Below, in pieces: positions 47,800 to 56,180 of a stretch of 64,000 nucleotides of DNA (positions within the stretch are counted from its first letter, which is position 1; each line of letters starts with the position of its first letter). The stretch spans positions 6,217,501 to 6,281,500 of the forward strand of contig NZ_CP073721.1 in the NCBI RefSeq assembly GCF_025264685.1, in the 5' to 3' direction. The notes under the pieces were generated by a model. That model ran no database searches. It had not been told where the DNA came from and saw only the letters and a list, made by a program, of their open reading frames with translations. The translations under genes were made by a program, and so were the position numbers. This DNA comes from Dactylosporangium roseum (GTDB lineage: Bacteria; Actinomycetota; Actinomycetes; Mycobacteriales; Micromonosporaceae).

Positions 47800-49064
47800 C
47801 GCCCGGTCTGCTCGGTCGTCTCTTCCCGCGCGGGGCGGCGCCAGCGCTCCGGGGTCTCGCCGCGCGACTGCATCTCCTTCCACTTCGCGAAGGGGTCGAA
47901 GTCGTGCTCCAGCGGCTCCTGCGGCGGCCGGTCGGCCTCCGGCACGTGCCGCAGGTTGAGCCGGATGCGGAACCACACCGAGTTGATCCCGCGCATCGAG
48001 TCGACGAGCACGTCCGCCGGTTCGAGCAGCGGCCACACGGTGGGGTGCCGGGCCTTCCAGCGCTCGAGATCCTCCATCGCCTCCTCCTTGGTGGCGGTGC
48101 GCGTGATCTCGATGAGCGGCATCGTCGGCTCGCGCCGTCCGGAGCCCTTCGTCGCCGGGGTCTTCTTCTTGAACGTGGCGGCCAGCTCCAGCAGCGAGTC
48201 GAGCGAGCCGCGCGAGTCCTCGACGCCCTCCCAGGCGTCCGGTCCGCCCGGCACGGTGTCGACGGTGTAGGCGGCCGGGTCGCAGCCGGGCACCTCGTCC
48301 CAGGCGAGCGGCATCGAGACGCGGGCCTCGTCGGTGGGGCGCACGGAGTAGCCGGAGGCGGTGGTGTGGTCCTTGGCGTTCTGGTTGTAGTCGACGAAGA
48401 CGCCGTGCCGCTCCTCCTTCCACCAGGCGCCGGTGGCCAGCTCGGGCGCCCGGCGGGCGACCTCGCGCGCGAAGCCCTCCGCGGCGCGGCGGACCTCGGC
48501 GAAGGTCCAGCGCGGCTCGATCCGGGCATAGACGTGGAAGCCCCGCGAGCCGGAGGTCTTCGGCCAGCCCCGCAGGCCGTGCTCCGCCAGCACGTCGCGG
48601 GCGACGAGCGCGACGTCGACGACCTGCGACCACGGCACCCCCGGCACCGGATCGAGGTCGATGCGCAACTCGTCGGGGTGGTCGATGTCCTCGGCGAGCA
48701 CCGAGTGGGTGTGCAGCTCGAGGCAGCCGAGGTTGATCACCCAGGCGAGCTGGGCGGCGTCGCGGAGCACGATCTCCTCGGCGGTGCGGCCCGACGGGTA
48801 GCGCAGTACGACCGTCTCGATCCAGTCGGGGCGCTTCTCCGGGGCGCGCTTCTGGAAGAACGCCTCGCCGTCGATGCCGTTGACGTAGCGCTTCAGCGCC
48901 ATCGGGCGGCCGCCGGCCCCGCGCAGGGTGCCGTCGGCGACCGCCAGGTAGTAGCGGACCACGTCCATCTTGGTGCGGCCGGACTTGGGGAAGTACACCT
49001 TGTCGGGGTTGGTGATCGTCACCTCACGCCCGGCGACTTCGATCACTTCCTTGGTGCTCGCCAT
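47796..49064 (-). CDS. LigD-type polymerase-domain protein (non-homologous end joining primase-polymerase)
   Basis: 422 residues from the ATG at 49064. The archaeo-eukaryotic primase fold of LigD-Pol is indicated by VTITNPDKVYFPKSGRTKMD, YVNGIDGEAFFQKRAPEKRP, the catalytic acids in ELRIDLDPVPG, KTSGSRGFHVYARI, and VFVDYNQNAKDHTTASGYSV with RPTDEARVSMPL. No ligase or nuclease domain is attached and no Ku gene is in the window, so it is a stand-alone polymerase module as in several actinobacteria. The C-terminal 110 residues are extra. It lies on the trp strand between trpC and the membrane protein gene. Confidence 0.92.
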   Translation of the reverse strand: MASTKEVIEVAGREVTITNPDKVYFPKSGRTKMDVVRYYLAVADGTLRGAGGRPMALKRYVNGIDGEAFFQKRAPEKRPDWIETVVLRYPSGRTAEEIVLRDAAQLAWVINLGCLELHTHSVLAEDIDHPDELRIDLDPVPGVPWSQVVDVALVARDVLAEHGLRGWPKTSGSRGFHVYARIEPRWTFAEVRRAAEGFAREVARRAPELATGAWWKEERHGVFVDYNQNAKDHTTASGYSVRPTDEARVSMPLAWDEVPGCDPAAYTVDTVPGGPDAWEGVEDSRGSLDSLLELAATFKKKTPATKGSGRREPTMPLIEITRTATKEEAMEDLERWKARHPTVWPLLEPADVLVDSMRGINSVWFRIRLNLRHVPEADRPPQEPLEHDFDPFAKWKEMQSRGETPERWRRPAREETTEQTGR

Positions 49065-49073
49065 GGCCAGACC

Positions 49074-49616
49074 CTACGCGCCGCCGTCCCGCGTGGTGGG
49101 GTCTTCGCCCCGGTCGAGCGCGTCCCACAGTTCCGCCTGCGACGCCGGCCGCTTCGGTGCACGCTGTTCAACGGTGGTCTTCGGTCGCTCGTAGCGCGCG
49201 CCCATCTCCGGCCACGTGCGGCCGAAGCGGATCGTGGCCACGCCCGCCACGGCGACGACCACCGCGGCGACCGTGCACAGCAGCGGCCAGACCACGATCA
49301 CGTCCTGACCGAGCGTCACCAGGGCGGCGACCGCGATGCCGGCGCCCGAGAGGGCCAGCACCGCGCCGACCACCGCCCGCGCGACGCCCCGCGTGGCCAG
49401 CAGCGCCCCGGCGCCGGCGAGCGAGACGGCGCCGAGCGCCGGCAGCCACGGTGCCAGCTCGGTACCGCTGCGGTGACTCGTGACCGGCGGCAGCGGCGCG
49501 ACGCGCTGCGTCAGCACCTCCTGCCAGCCCCGGGTCGCCGCGAACAGCACCACGGCCGCGCCGGCCGCGCAGGCCAGCGCGGTGACGGTCAGGCCGCGGC
49601 GTCCCTCGAGCTTCAT
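49074..49616 (-). CDS. Trp-operon-associated membrane protein (TIGR02234 type)
   Basis: 180 residues from the ATG at 49616, overlapping the trpE stop (ATGA). Four hydrophobic helices are visible: about residues 10-28, 55-75, 80-100 and 105-128. The soluble tail ends in SQAELWDALDRGEDPT, a typical C-terminal motif of this family. These proteins are found next to trpE in most actinobacteria and are of unknown function; a transport or sensing role in tryptophan metabolism is often supposed. Confidence 0.88.
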   Translation of the reverse strand: MKLEGRRGLTVTALACAAGAAVVLFAATRGWQEVLTQRVAPLPPVTSHRSGTELAPWLPALGAVSLAGAGALLATRGVARAVVGAVLALSGAGIAVAALVTLGQDVIVVWPLLCTVAAVVVAVAGVATIRFGRTWPEMGARYERPKTTVEQRAPKRPASQAELWDALDRGEDPTTRDGGA

Positions 49617-51148
49617 CGCGCCGGCCTCAGGGTCTCGGCGGTCGCGATCGCGGCGAGCACGGCCGCGGCCTTGTTCCGGGTCTCGGTCTCCTCGGCGGCC
49701 GGGTCGGAGTCGGCGACGACACCGGCGCCGGCCTGCACATAGGCCGTCCGGTCACGCATCAGGGCGGTGCGGATCGCGATGGCGGTGTCCATGTCGCCGC
49801 CGAAGCCGAAATAGCCGACGACACCGCCGTAGAGGCCCCGCCGGGTCGGCTCCAGCTCCTCGATGATCTCCATGGCGCGCACCTTCGGGGCGCCCGACAG
49901 CGTGCCGGCTGGGAACGTCGCGGCCAGCGTGTCGAAGGCGGTGCGGTCGTCGTTCAGCTCGCCGACGACCGTCGAGACGATGTGCATGACATGGCTGTAC
50001 CGCTCGACGGTCATGAACTCGGGCACCTCGACCGTGCCGGGTTTGCACACCCGCCCCAGGTCGTTGCGGGCCAAGTCGACGAGCATGACGTGCTCGGCCC
50101 GCTCCTTCGGGTCGGCGAGCAGGTCGGCGGCGAGTGCCGCGTCCTCCTCCGGGGTCGCGCCGCGCCAGCGGGTGCCGGCGATCGGGTGCAGCAGCGCCCG
50201 GCGGCCGTCGACCTTGACGTGGACCTCCGGCGACGAGCCGACCACGTCGAAGCCGTCGAAACGCAGCAGGTACATGTACGGGCTGGGGTTGGTCGTGCGC
50301 AGCACGCGGTACACGTCGAGGGGGTCGGCGTCGGTCGCGCGCTCGAAGCGCTGGGCGACGACGATCTGGAAGCACTCGCCCGCGCGGATGGCCTCCTTGG
50401 CGACCTCGACCGCCTTCGGGTACGCCCCCGCCGGCGTCCGGCTGACCACGTCGCCGAGCGGCACATGGTCCACTGTGGACACCAGGGGCGGGGTCGGGCG
50501 GGACAGCGCCGTGGTCATCGCGTCCAGGCGGCCGATCGCCTGGTGGTACGCCGCACGGACCGTGCCGTCGTCGGCGCCCGCGACGGGCAGCACCGCGTTG
50601 GCGATCAGCAGCGCCGCGCCCTCGAAGTGGTCCAGTGCCACCAGGTCGGTCGCGAGCATCATGCCCAGCTCGGGGTGGCGCAGGTCGTCGATCGCGAGCT
50701 CGGGCAGCTTCTCGAAGCGGCGGACCGCGTCGTACGACAGGAAGCCGACCAGCCCGCCCGACAGCGGCGGCAGGTTGAGCTCACGCAGGTCGGCGTCGTC
50801 GGCGGTCAGCGCCGCGAGGGTCGCCGCGAGCACCTCGGTCGGCGAGCCCTCGACGGGCAGGTTCGCCGGCGCGGCGCCGAGCCAGTGCGCCCGACCCTCG
50901 CGCTCGACCAGCGTCGCCAGGCTGCGCACGCCGATGAAGCTGTACCTCGACCAGACCGCACCGGCGGCTCCGGCGCCCTGCTCGGCCGACTCCAGCAGGA
51001 AGGTGCCCGGGCCGCCGGCAAGCTTGCGGTAGACGCCGACGGGCGTCTCGCCGTCGGCAAGCAGGCGCCGGGTGACGGGCACGACACGGCGGGTGCGCGC
51101 CAGTTCGCGGAAGGTCGCCTCGTCGGGGGCGACGGCGCCGGTGGTCAT
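49613..51148 (-). CDS. trpE: Anthranilate synthase component I
   Basis: 511 residues from the ATG at 51148. Chorismate-binding enzyme motifs: LLESAEQGAGAAGAVWSRYS (with LLES of the tryptophan feedback site), SYDAVRRFEKLP, FQIVVAQRFE, NPSPYMYLLRFDGFDVVGSS, HPIAGTRWRG, VDLARNDLGRVC and GAPKVRAMEIIEELEPTRRG. It converts chorismate to anthranilate with a glutaminase subunit (TrpG) encoded elsewhere. It overlaps hisI and the membrane gene by ATGA junctions, so hisI-trpE-membrane protein are coupled. Confidence 0.97.
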   Translation of the reverse strand: MTTGAVAPDEATFRELARTRRVVPVTRRLLADGETPVGVYRKLAGGPGTFLLESAEQGAGAAGAVWSRYSFIGVRSLATLVEREGRAHWLGAAPANLPVEGSPTEVLAATLAALTADDADLRELNLPPLSGGLVGFLSYDAVRRFEKLPELAIDDLRHPELGMMLATDLVALDHFEGAALLIANAVLPVAGADDGTVRAAYHQAIGRLDAMTTALSRPTPPLVSTVDHVPLGDVVSRTPAGAYPKAVEVAKEAIRAGECFQIVVAQRFERATDADPLDVYRVLRTTNPSPYMYLLRFDGFDVVGSSPEVHVKVDGRRALLHPIAGTRWRGATPEEDAALAADLLADPKERAEHVMLVDLARNDLGRVCKPGTVEVPEFMTVERYSHVMHIVSTVVGELNDDRTAFDTLAATFPAGTLSGAPKVRAMEIIEELEPTRRGLYGGVVGYFGFGGDMDTAIAIRTALMRDRTAYVQAGAGVVADSDPAAEETETRNKAAAVLAAIATAETLRPAR

Positions 51149-51492
51149 CGGATCACCTCCAGCGGGGTGTAGAAGCAGGTGTGCTCGCCGGTGTGGCAGG
51201 CGGCGCCGGTCTGCTCGACGGTCACCAGCAGCGTGTCACCGTCACAGTCGATCGCGACCGACCTGACGTGCTGCACGTGACCGGACGTCTCGCCCTTGAT
51301 CCACAGCTCGTCGCGGCTGCGCGACCAGTACGTGGCCCGCCCGGTCGTCAGCGTCCGATGCAGCGCCTCGTCGTTCATCCACGCCATCATGAGCACCTGC
51401 CCGGTGCCGTGCTCCTGCACGATCGCGGGCACGAGCCCGGCGTCGTTCCGGCGGAGGCGCTTCGCGACTTCTGGGTCGAGGTTCGATGACAC
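51145..51492 (-). CDS. hisI: Phosphoribosyl-AMP cyclohydrolase
   Basis: 115 residues from the GTG at 51492 with GGGAG upstream. HisI motifs: VLMMAWMNDEALHRTLTTGR, ATYWSRSRDELWIKGETSGH, and the metal-binding AIDCDGDTLLVTVEQTGAAC followed by HTGEHTCFY. The enzyme opens the adenine ring of PR-AMP in histidine synthesis. Its coupling to trpE in one transcript is a conserved actinobacterial arrangement. No separate attenuator was recognised upstream. Confidence 0.96.
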   Translation of the reverse strand: MSSNLDPEVAKRLRRNDAGLVPAIVQEHGTGQVLMMAWMNDEALHRTLTTGRATYWSRSRDELWIKGETSGHVQHVRSVAIDCDGDTLLVTVEQTGAACHTGEHTCFYTPLEVIR

Positions 51493-51784
51493 AGCCGCAA
51501 TTCTCCCGCACTGCGGACAACCGGCGGTTCGGGGTCTATGGCTGATGGTTTTGGAGGAGTACCTTGACGGTGCGCCGCACGGAAGACTTGCGCGGTCGCC
51601 CACCCTTCCCCGCCTGCCGCCGGCCGACCCTACCCGCCCGTATCTTGCTCGGGTTCCGCCGCCGTCGGTTCAGCGGCGTCGGACGGGCACCGTTCGGCCT
51701 CCCGGCGTCCGCGACCCCAGCGCTGAGCGAGCAGTCTGAACGGGTGGCAGCCCCGTTCGGACCGAGCGGACGGAGGACCCATCG

Positions 51785-53911
51785 TTGTCTCCCAACTTCA
51801 CCCCGCCGAACAACCAGTCGAGCCCATCCCCTGAAGCCGCCGCCCCCGAGGCCAGCCCCGCCGAGGCAGTCGTTCCCGAGCAGCGTCAGCCGGTGGAGGA
51901 CACCACCCCGCAGGCCGAGGCGACCGAGCAGGCCCCCGAGACGACCGCTGCGGCAGCCCCGTCCCCCGAGCCTCTGGCCGACGCCGAGGCCATCTCGGTC
52001 GCCGTGCCGGACGACATCTCCGGCATCGTCGGCCCGGCCTCGGCCTCCGAGGCCGGCGAAACGTCCACCGAGCCCGAGGCGGTCGCGGACGCTCCGGAGG
52101 CCGAGGCGGCTGCCTCCGACGATGCCTCGCCCGACGCGGCGGCCGAGCCTGCGACCGTCTCCGAAGAAGCCTCAACGGACGCGGCGGCCGAGCCTGCCAC
52201 TGCCTCCGAAGAAGCCTCAACGGACGCGGCGGCCGAGCCTGCCACTGCCTCCGAAGAAGCCTCGCCCGACGCGGCGGCCGAGCCTGCCACTGCCTCCGAG
52301 GCCGAAGCTGACGCGGACGCCGACCCGGTCGCCGCCGAAGACGCGGAGGTTGTCGCGGACGCCGAGCCCGTCGCTGCCGACGAGGCCGAGGCCGTCACGG
52401 AGGCCGAGCCGGTCGCCGAAGAGGCGGAGACCGAGCCGGTCGCCGACACCGGGGCTGCCGCGGACGCCGAGGAGGTCGCGGACACCGAACCGGCTGCGGA
52501 GGCGACCGAGGACGCCGAGCCCGTAGCGGAGGGTGAGCAGGCAGACGCCGAACCGGCAGCCGACGAGGCCGAGGCCGTCGCGGACGCCGAACCTGTCGCC
52601 GACGAGGAAGCCAGCGCGGAGCCCGTGGCCGCGGACGCCGAAGCCGCCGAGGAGAGCGCGACGGCGGACGAGGAGCCGGCCGCGGCGGCCGAGGCCGGCG
52701 AGGACGCTGGGGAAGAGCCGATCGCCGAGCCTGTTGCCGAGGCCACGGAGGACACGGTCGGCGAGGTCGAGGCTGCCGCCGAAGCCGACACGGAGGCCGA
52801 GCCCGCTGCCGAAGCCGAGGCGGAGGCGGCTGCGGAGCCGGTCGCCGAGGCAGAGCCGGCCGCGGAAGTCGAGGCGGAGCCGGTGGCGGAGGCCGAACCT
52901 GCCGAGGACAGCGCCGAAGCGGGGGCCGTGGCCGAGGAGACCGCCGCAGGAGCCGACGCTGAGGAGGCCGGCGCCGACGAGGAGCCGGCGGCCGAAGCCG
53001 ACGCCGAGGCCGCAGAGCCGGCTGCTGCCGACGCCGAGGAGCCGGCCGAGGAGCCGGCCGCGGAAGCCGACGGCGACGCCGAGTCGGTCGCCGAGGTCGG
53101 CGACGCTGCGGAGGAAGAGCCCGCCGCCGGGGCCGAGGACGCCGCCGCGGAAGCCGAGGAGGCAGGCTCGGAGCAAGCCGAGACAGCGGACGAGGAGCCG
53201 GTGGCTGAAGCCGGGGAGGCCGAGGAAGACGCCGCCGACGAGCCGGCCGCGGAAGCGGACGAGGCCGACGAGGCGCCGGTCGATGTGCTTGCCGAGGCTG
53301 TCGATGCTGGGGCCGACGACGCCGAGGACGAAGTCGCCGCCGAAGCGGTCAACCTCGTCGCGGACATCGAGGACGTCACCGGAGAAGCCGACACCGAGGA
53401 GGCCCCCGCCGACGCCGACGAAGAGGGCGAAGTCGAGGAGCCGGCGGCCGAAGCCGAGGAAGACGACGAAGACGAAGCCGAGGAACCGACCGCTGAAGCC
53501 GACGACAACGAGGACGAGGACGAGGAGCCTGTCGCCGAGGCGGACAACGCCGACGAGGACCACGACGAGGACGACGACGAGGACGACGACGAAGAGGCCG
53601 AGCTCGCAGCCGCGCCGCTACGGCCCGGTGACGTTGTCGAGGAGCGGATCGTGCTCTGGAAGCCGAAGCGGGCGGACAAGTTCCGGTCGCGGCTGGCGAA
53701 GGCCGAGTCGAAGTTCGTGGACGACCCGGTCAAGGCGGTCGCCAAGGCGTCCGCGGTCGTGAGTGACGCGATCGAGACGCTCGCCGAGAAGTTGCAGGAC
53801 CAGCAGCACGCGATCGACCCGCACAAGTCGTCGAAGCGGCCCGACACCGAGTCCCTGCGGGTCGCGCTCCGGCAGTACAAGGACTTCCTGGAGCGCGTCC
53901 TCAAGCTCTAG
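51785..53911 (+). CDS. Very acidic Ala/Glu-rich repeat protein with conserved-looking basic C-terminal domain
   Basis: 708 residues from a TTG at 51785, chosen because GGAGG lies 8 bases upstream. Residues 1-610 are low-complexity, dominated by Ala, Glu, Asp, Pro and Val (for example AAAEPATASEEASTDAAAEP), with almost no basic residues and presumably disordered. The last 100 residues change abruptly to a normal, basic composition: PGDVVEERIVLWKPKRADKF, RSRLAKAESKFVDDPVKAVA and RVALRQYKDFLERVLKL, likely a helical bundle. No signal peptide or membrane helix. I recognise no family. A 45-bp tandem repeat shows that the acidic part has grown by duplication. Confidence 0.8.
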   Translation: MSPNFTPPNNQSSPSPEAAAPEASPAEAVVPEQRQPVEDTTPQAEATEQAPETTAAAAPSPEPLADAEAISVAVPDDISGIVGPASASEAGETSTEPEAVADAPEAEAAASDDASPDAAAEPATVSEEASTDAAAEPATASEEASTDAAAEPATASEEASPDAAAEPATASEAEADADADPVAAEDAEVVADAEPVAADEAEAVTEAEPVAEEAETEPVADTGAAADAEEVADTEPAAEATEDAEPVAEGEQADAEPAADEAEAVADAEPVADEEASAEPVAADAEAAEESATADEEPAAAAEAGEDAGEEPIAEPVAEATEDTVGEVEAAAEADTEAEPAAEAEAEAAAEPVAEAEPAAEVEAEPVAEAEPAEDSAEAGAVAEETAAGADAEEAGADEEPAAEADAEAAEPAAADAEEPAEEPAAEADGDAESVAEVGDAAEEEPAAGAEDAAAEAEEAGSEQAETADEEPVAEAGEAEEDAADEPAAEADEADEAPVDVLAEAVDAGADDAEDEVAAEAVNLVADIEDVTGEADTEEAPADADEEGEVEEPAAEAEEDDEDEAEEPTAEADDNEDEDEEPVAEADNADEDHDEDDDEDDDEEAELAAAPLRPGDVVEERIVLWKPKRADKFRSRLAKAESKFVDDPVKAVAKASAVVSDAIETLAEKLQDQQHAIDPHKSSKRPDTESLRVALRQYKDFLERVLKL
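52136..52300 (+). repeat. 45-bp tandem repeat inside the acidic protein gene
   Basis: Three full 45-bp units (52136-52180, 52181-52225, 52226-52270) and a partial fourth, each starting GCGGCGGCCGAGCCTG and encoding 15 residues of the type AAAEPATASEEASTD. Differences between units are few, so the duplication is recent and repeat number may vary between strains. Confidence 0.9.
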
Positions 53912-53933
53912 GCGACCACAGCAGTGCCCCGGG

Positions 53934-53965
53934 CAGGGGGCGGACCGGCGACGGTCCGCCCCCTG
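53934..53965 (+). terminator. Hairpin terminator after the acidic protein gene
   Basis: A perfect 14-bp stem, CAGGGGGCGGACCG / CGGTCCGCCCCCTG, with loop GCGA, 22 bases past the stop codon. Confidence 0.85.
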
Positions 53966-54007
53966 TCGCACTTACCGCGTTGACGGTCGGCCAGGATTTC
54001 ATTTACC

Positions 54008-54019
54008 GTTGAGTTCAAC
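54008..54019. promoter_or_regulatory. Candidate TetR operator upstream of the ABC operon
   Basis: GTTGA-GT-TCAAC is a perfect dyad, with another GTTGAG half site at 54023-54029. It lies about 50 bases before the ATPase start in an AT-richer patch and is a likely target for the TetR protein encoded third in the operon. Confidence 0.5.
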
Positions 54020-54069
54020 AGGTGTTGAGTTTCCGCACAGGTCCGACGAACCCCGGAAGGGGGAACGAG

Positions 54070-54801
54070 ATGAGCAACGCGATCGAGGTCGAGCACCTCG
54101 TCATCGCGCGCGGCAAGAGGCGGGTGCTGCACGACCTCACCTGCACCGTGCCCAGCGGCAGCGTCACCGGCCTGCTCGGCCCGAGCGGCAGCGGCAAGAC
54201 CACGTTCATGCGTGCCGTCGTCGGCGTGCAGAAGGTCGTCAGTGGCACCGTCACCGTGCTCGGCCATCCCGCCGGCGCCAAGCCCCTGCGCAGCCAGGTC
54301 GGCTACCTCACGCAGGCCCCGAGCGTCTACGCGGACCTGACCGTGCGCGAGAACGCCCGCTACTTCGCCGCGCTGTACGGGCTGAGCGCCAAAGAGGCCG
54401 ACGCGGCGGTCTCCGACGTCGGGCTCAGCGAGGCCAAGGGCCAGCTCGTCGGGCAGCTCTCCGGCGGCCAGCACGCCCGGGCCTCCCTCGCGTGCGCGAT
54501 CGTCGGCCGGCCGCGGCTACTGGTCCTCGACGAGCCGACCGTCGGGCAGGACCCCGTCCTGCGCAACGAACTCTGGCAGCGGTTCCACGCCATGGCGAAG
54601 GCCGGGTCGACACTGCTGGTCTCCAGTCACGTGATGGACGAGGCCGGCCGTTGTGACCGGCTCCTGTTGATCCGCGAGGGCCTGCTCATCGCCGACGCGA
54701 CTCCGGCGGCGGTACGGGAACGCGCCGGCACCGACGACCTCGACACGGCGTTCCTCCGTCTGGTCCAGGCGCAGGAGACCGAGCAGGAGAAGGTGGCCTG
54801 A
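54070..54801 (+). CDS. ABC transporter ATP-binding protein (drug/antibiotic efflux type)
   Basis: 243 residues from the ATG at 54070 with GAAGGGGG upstream. Walker A GLLGPSGSGKTTFMRAVVG (about residues 34-52), Q-loop GYLTQAP, signature LSGGQHARASLACAI, Walker B LLVLDEPTVGQDPVL and H-loop LVSSHVMDEA. It belongs to the DrrA/NatA-like group that pairs with ABC-2 permeases. It forms an operon with the permease (2 bases apart) and the TetR gene. Confidence 0.93.
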   Translation: MSNAIEVEHLVIARGKRRVLHDLTCTVPSGSVTGLLGPSGSGKTTFMRAVVGVQKVVSGTVTVLGHPAGAKPLRSQVGYLTQAPSVYADLTVRENARYFAALYGLSAKEADAAVSDVGLSEAKGQLVGQLSGGQHARASLACAIVGRPRLLVLDEPTVGQDPVLRNELWQRFHAMAKAGSTLLVSSHVMDEAGRCDRLLLIREGLLIADATPAAVRERAGTDDLDTAFLRLVQAQETEQEKVA

Positions 54802-54803
54802 CG

Positions 54804-55541
54804 ATGTCTCCCCGCCTGACGTTCACGACCGCCGGCCGGATCCTCCGCCAGCTTCGCCACGACCGCCGGACCATCGCGATGATCCTGGTCGTGCCGACGG
54901 TGTTGCTGACGCTCCTGCGGTACCTCTACGACAACAACCCCCCGCTGTTCGACCGCGTCGGCCTGATCATGCTCGGCGTGTTCCCGCTGGTGATCATGTT
55001 CCTGCTGACCAGCGTCGCGATGCTGCGCGAGCGGACCAGCGGCACCCTGGAGCGGCTCCTCACCACCCCGATCGGCAAGGTCGACATCCTGCTCGGGTAC
55101 GGCATCGCGTTCGCCATCGCCGCCGCCGTCCAGGCCTGCGTGGTCTCGGCTATCGCGTTCTGGCTGCTCGGCCTCGACACGCTCGGCCCGGCCTGGCTCG
55201 TCGGCGTGCTCGCGGTCGGCAACGCCGTGCTCGGCATGGCGCTCGGCCTGTTCGTGAGCGCGTTCGCGAACAGCGAGTTCCAGGCGGTGCAGTTCATGCC
55301 GGCCGTGGTCCTGCCGCAGGTCCTGCTGTGCGGTCTGTTGCAGCCCCGCGACCAGATGGCCGCCTGGATGCAGGCGATCAGCGACGTCCTGCCGATGTCG
55401 TACGCCGTGCAGGCCCTCACCGAACTCGGCAGCAACACCGAGCCGACCGGCATCATGTGGCGAGACCTCGCGATCATCGTCGGGTGCGTGCTCGTGGCAC
55501 TCTTGCTCGGAGCGGCGACACTGCGCCGCCGTACCACTTGA
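54804..55541 (+). CDS. ABC-2 type permease
   Basis: 245 residues from the ATG at 54804. Six hydrophobic helices are visible (about residues 22-40, 55-75, 100-125, 132-155, 160-180, 222-240). RERTSGTLERLLTTPIGKVD (about 72-91) is the characteristic cytoplasmic loop of ABC-2 exporters. With the preceding ATPase it would form a small efflux pump; the substrate is not evident. Confidence 0.92.
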   Translation: MSPRLTFTTAGRILRQLRHDRRTIAMILVVPTVLLTLLRYLYDNNPPLFDRVGLIMLGVFPLVIMFLLTSVAMLRERTSGTLERLLTTPIGKVDILLGYGIAFAIAAAVQACVVSAIAFWLLGLDTLGPAWLVGVLAVGNAVLGMALGLFVSAFANSEFQAVQFMPAVVLPQVLLCGLLQPRDQMAAWMQAISDVLPMSYAVQALTELGSNTEPTGIMWRDLAIIVGCVLVALLLGAATLRRRTT

Positions 55542-55561
55542 TCGGCAGTAGAAAGAGGCAC

Positions 55562-56161
55562 ATGGCCCGCACCGGACGACGCCCCGGCAACCAGGACACG
55601 CGGACGGCCATCCTGGCCGCAGCCCGTGACGCCTTCGCCGAGCGCGGGTTCGACGGAGCCTCCATCCGCCAGATCGCCACCAGCGCCGGGGTCGACCCGG
55701 CGCTGGTGCACCACTATTTCGGGGCGAAGGACAAGCTGTTCCTGGCCACGATGGAGGTGCCGATCGATCCGGGCGAGCTGCTGCCGAAGGTCTTCGGGCC
55801 CGGCATCGACGGCGTCGGCGAGCGGCTGGTGCGCACCTTCCTCAGCGTGTGGGACTCCCCTGCCGGCTCGCCGGCGGCGGCCCTGTTCCGCAGCGCGCTG
55901 CAGCACGAATGGTCCGCGCGCATGCTGCGTGACTTTCTGATCACGCAGATCCTCCGCCGCGCGATGAGCCAGCTCAAGATCGACCCCGAGGAGGCTCCCA
56001 AGCGGGCCTCCCTCATCGCTTCCCAGATGGCGGGAATCGTCATGGTGCGGTACATCCTGAAGATCGAACCGCTGGCCTCGATGCCCGCCGACGAGGTGGT
56101 GCGCTACGTGGCGCCGACGATTCAGCGGTACGTCGCGGAGCCGCTGCCCAAGGACGCCTAG
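55562..56161 (+). CDS. TetR-family transcriptional regulator
   Basis: 199 residues from the ATG at 55562, preceded by AAAGAGG. The helix-turn-helix is at residues 12-58: TRTAILAAARDAFAERGFDG, ASIRQIATSAGVDPALVHHY, FGAKDKLF. The helical C-terminal ligand domain (about 65-195) includes FRSALQHEWSARMLRDFLI. It is the third gene of the ABC operon, 20 bases after the permease, so it probably regulates the operon from the dyad at 54008-54019 in response to an exported compound. Confidence 0.93.
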   Translation: MARTGRRPGNQDTRTAILAAARDAFAERGFDGASIRQIATSAGVDPALVHHYFGAKDKLFLATMEVPIDPGELLPKVFGPGIDGVGERLVRTFLSVWDSPAGSPAAALFRSALQHEWSARMLRDFLITQILRRAMSQLKIDPEEAPKRASLIASQMAGIVMVRYILKIEPLASMPADEVVRYVAPTIQRYVAEPLPKDA

Positions 56162-56180
56162 CCCAACGCCGCCGGCCGCG

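Noticed and set aside
46743..49742. A 999-codon plus-strand open frame
   Set aside because: It is the GC-rich shadow of the serpin, LigD-type and membrane protein genes; its translation is Arg/Gly/Pro-rich low complexity with no motif, and the true genes in other frames have clear families.
51493..51784. Trp or His attenuator or T-box upstream of hisI
   Set aside because: No run of Trp or His codons, no T-box sequence and no alternative hairpins could be recognised.
51564..52526. Plus-strand frame preceded by GGAGGAG upstream of the acidic protein gene
   Set aside because: It continues out of frame through the acidic gene as Arg/Pro/Ser repeats, the usual shadow; the ribosome site is too close to its TTG.
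51886..53904. A 672-codon minus-strand Ser/Ala-rich frame opposite the acidic protein gene
   Set aside because: The antisense of Ala/Glu codons yields Ser/Ala by codon arithmetic. The plus-strand frame has a ribosome site, a start and a normal-composition C-terminal domain.
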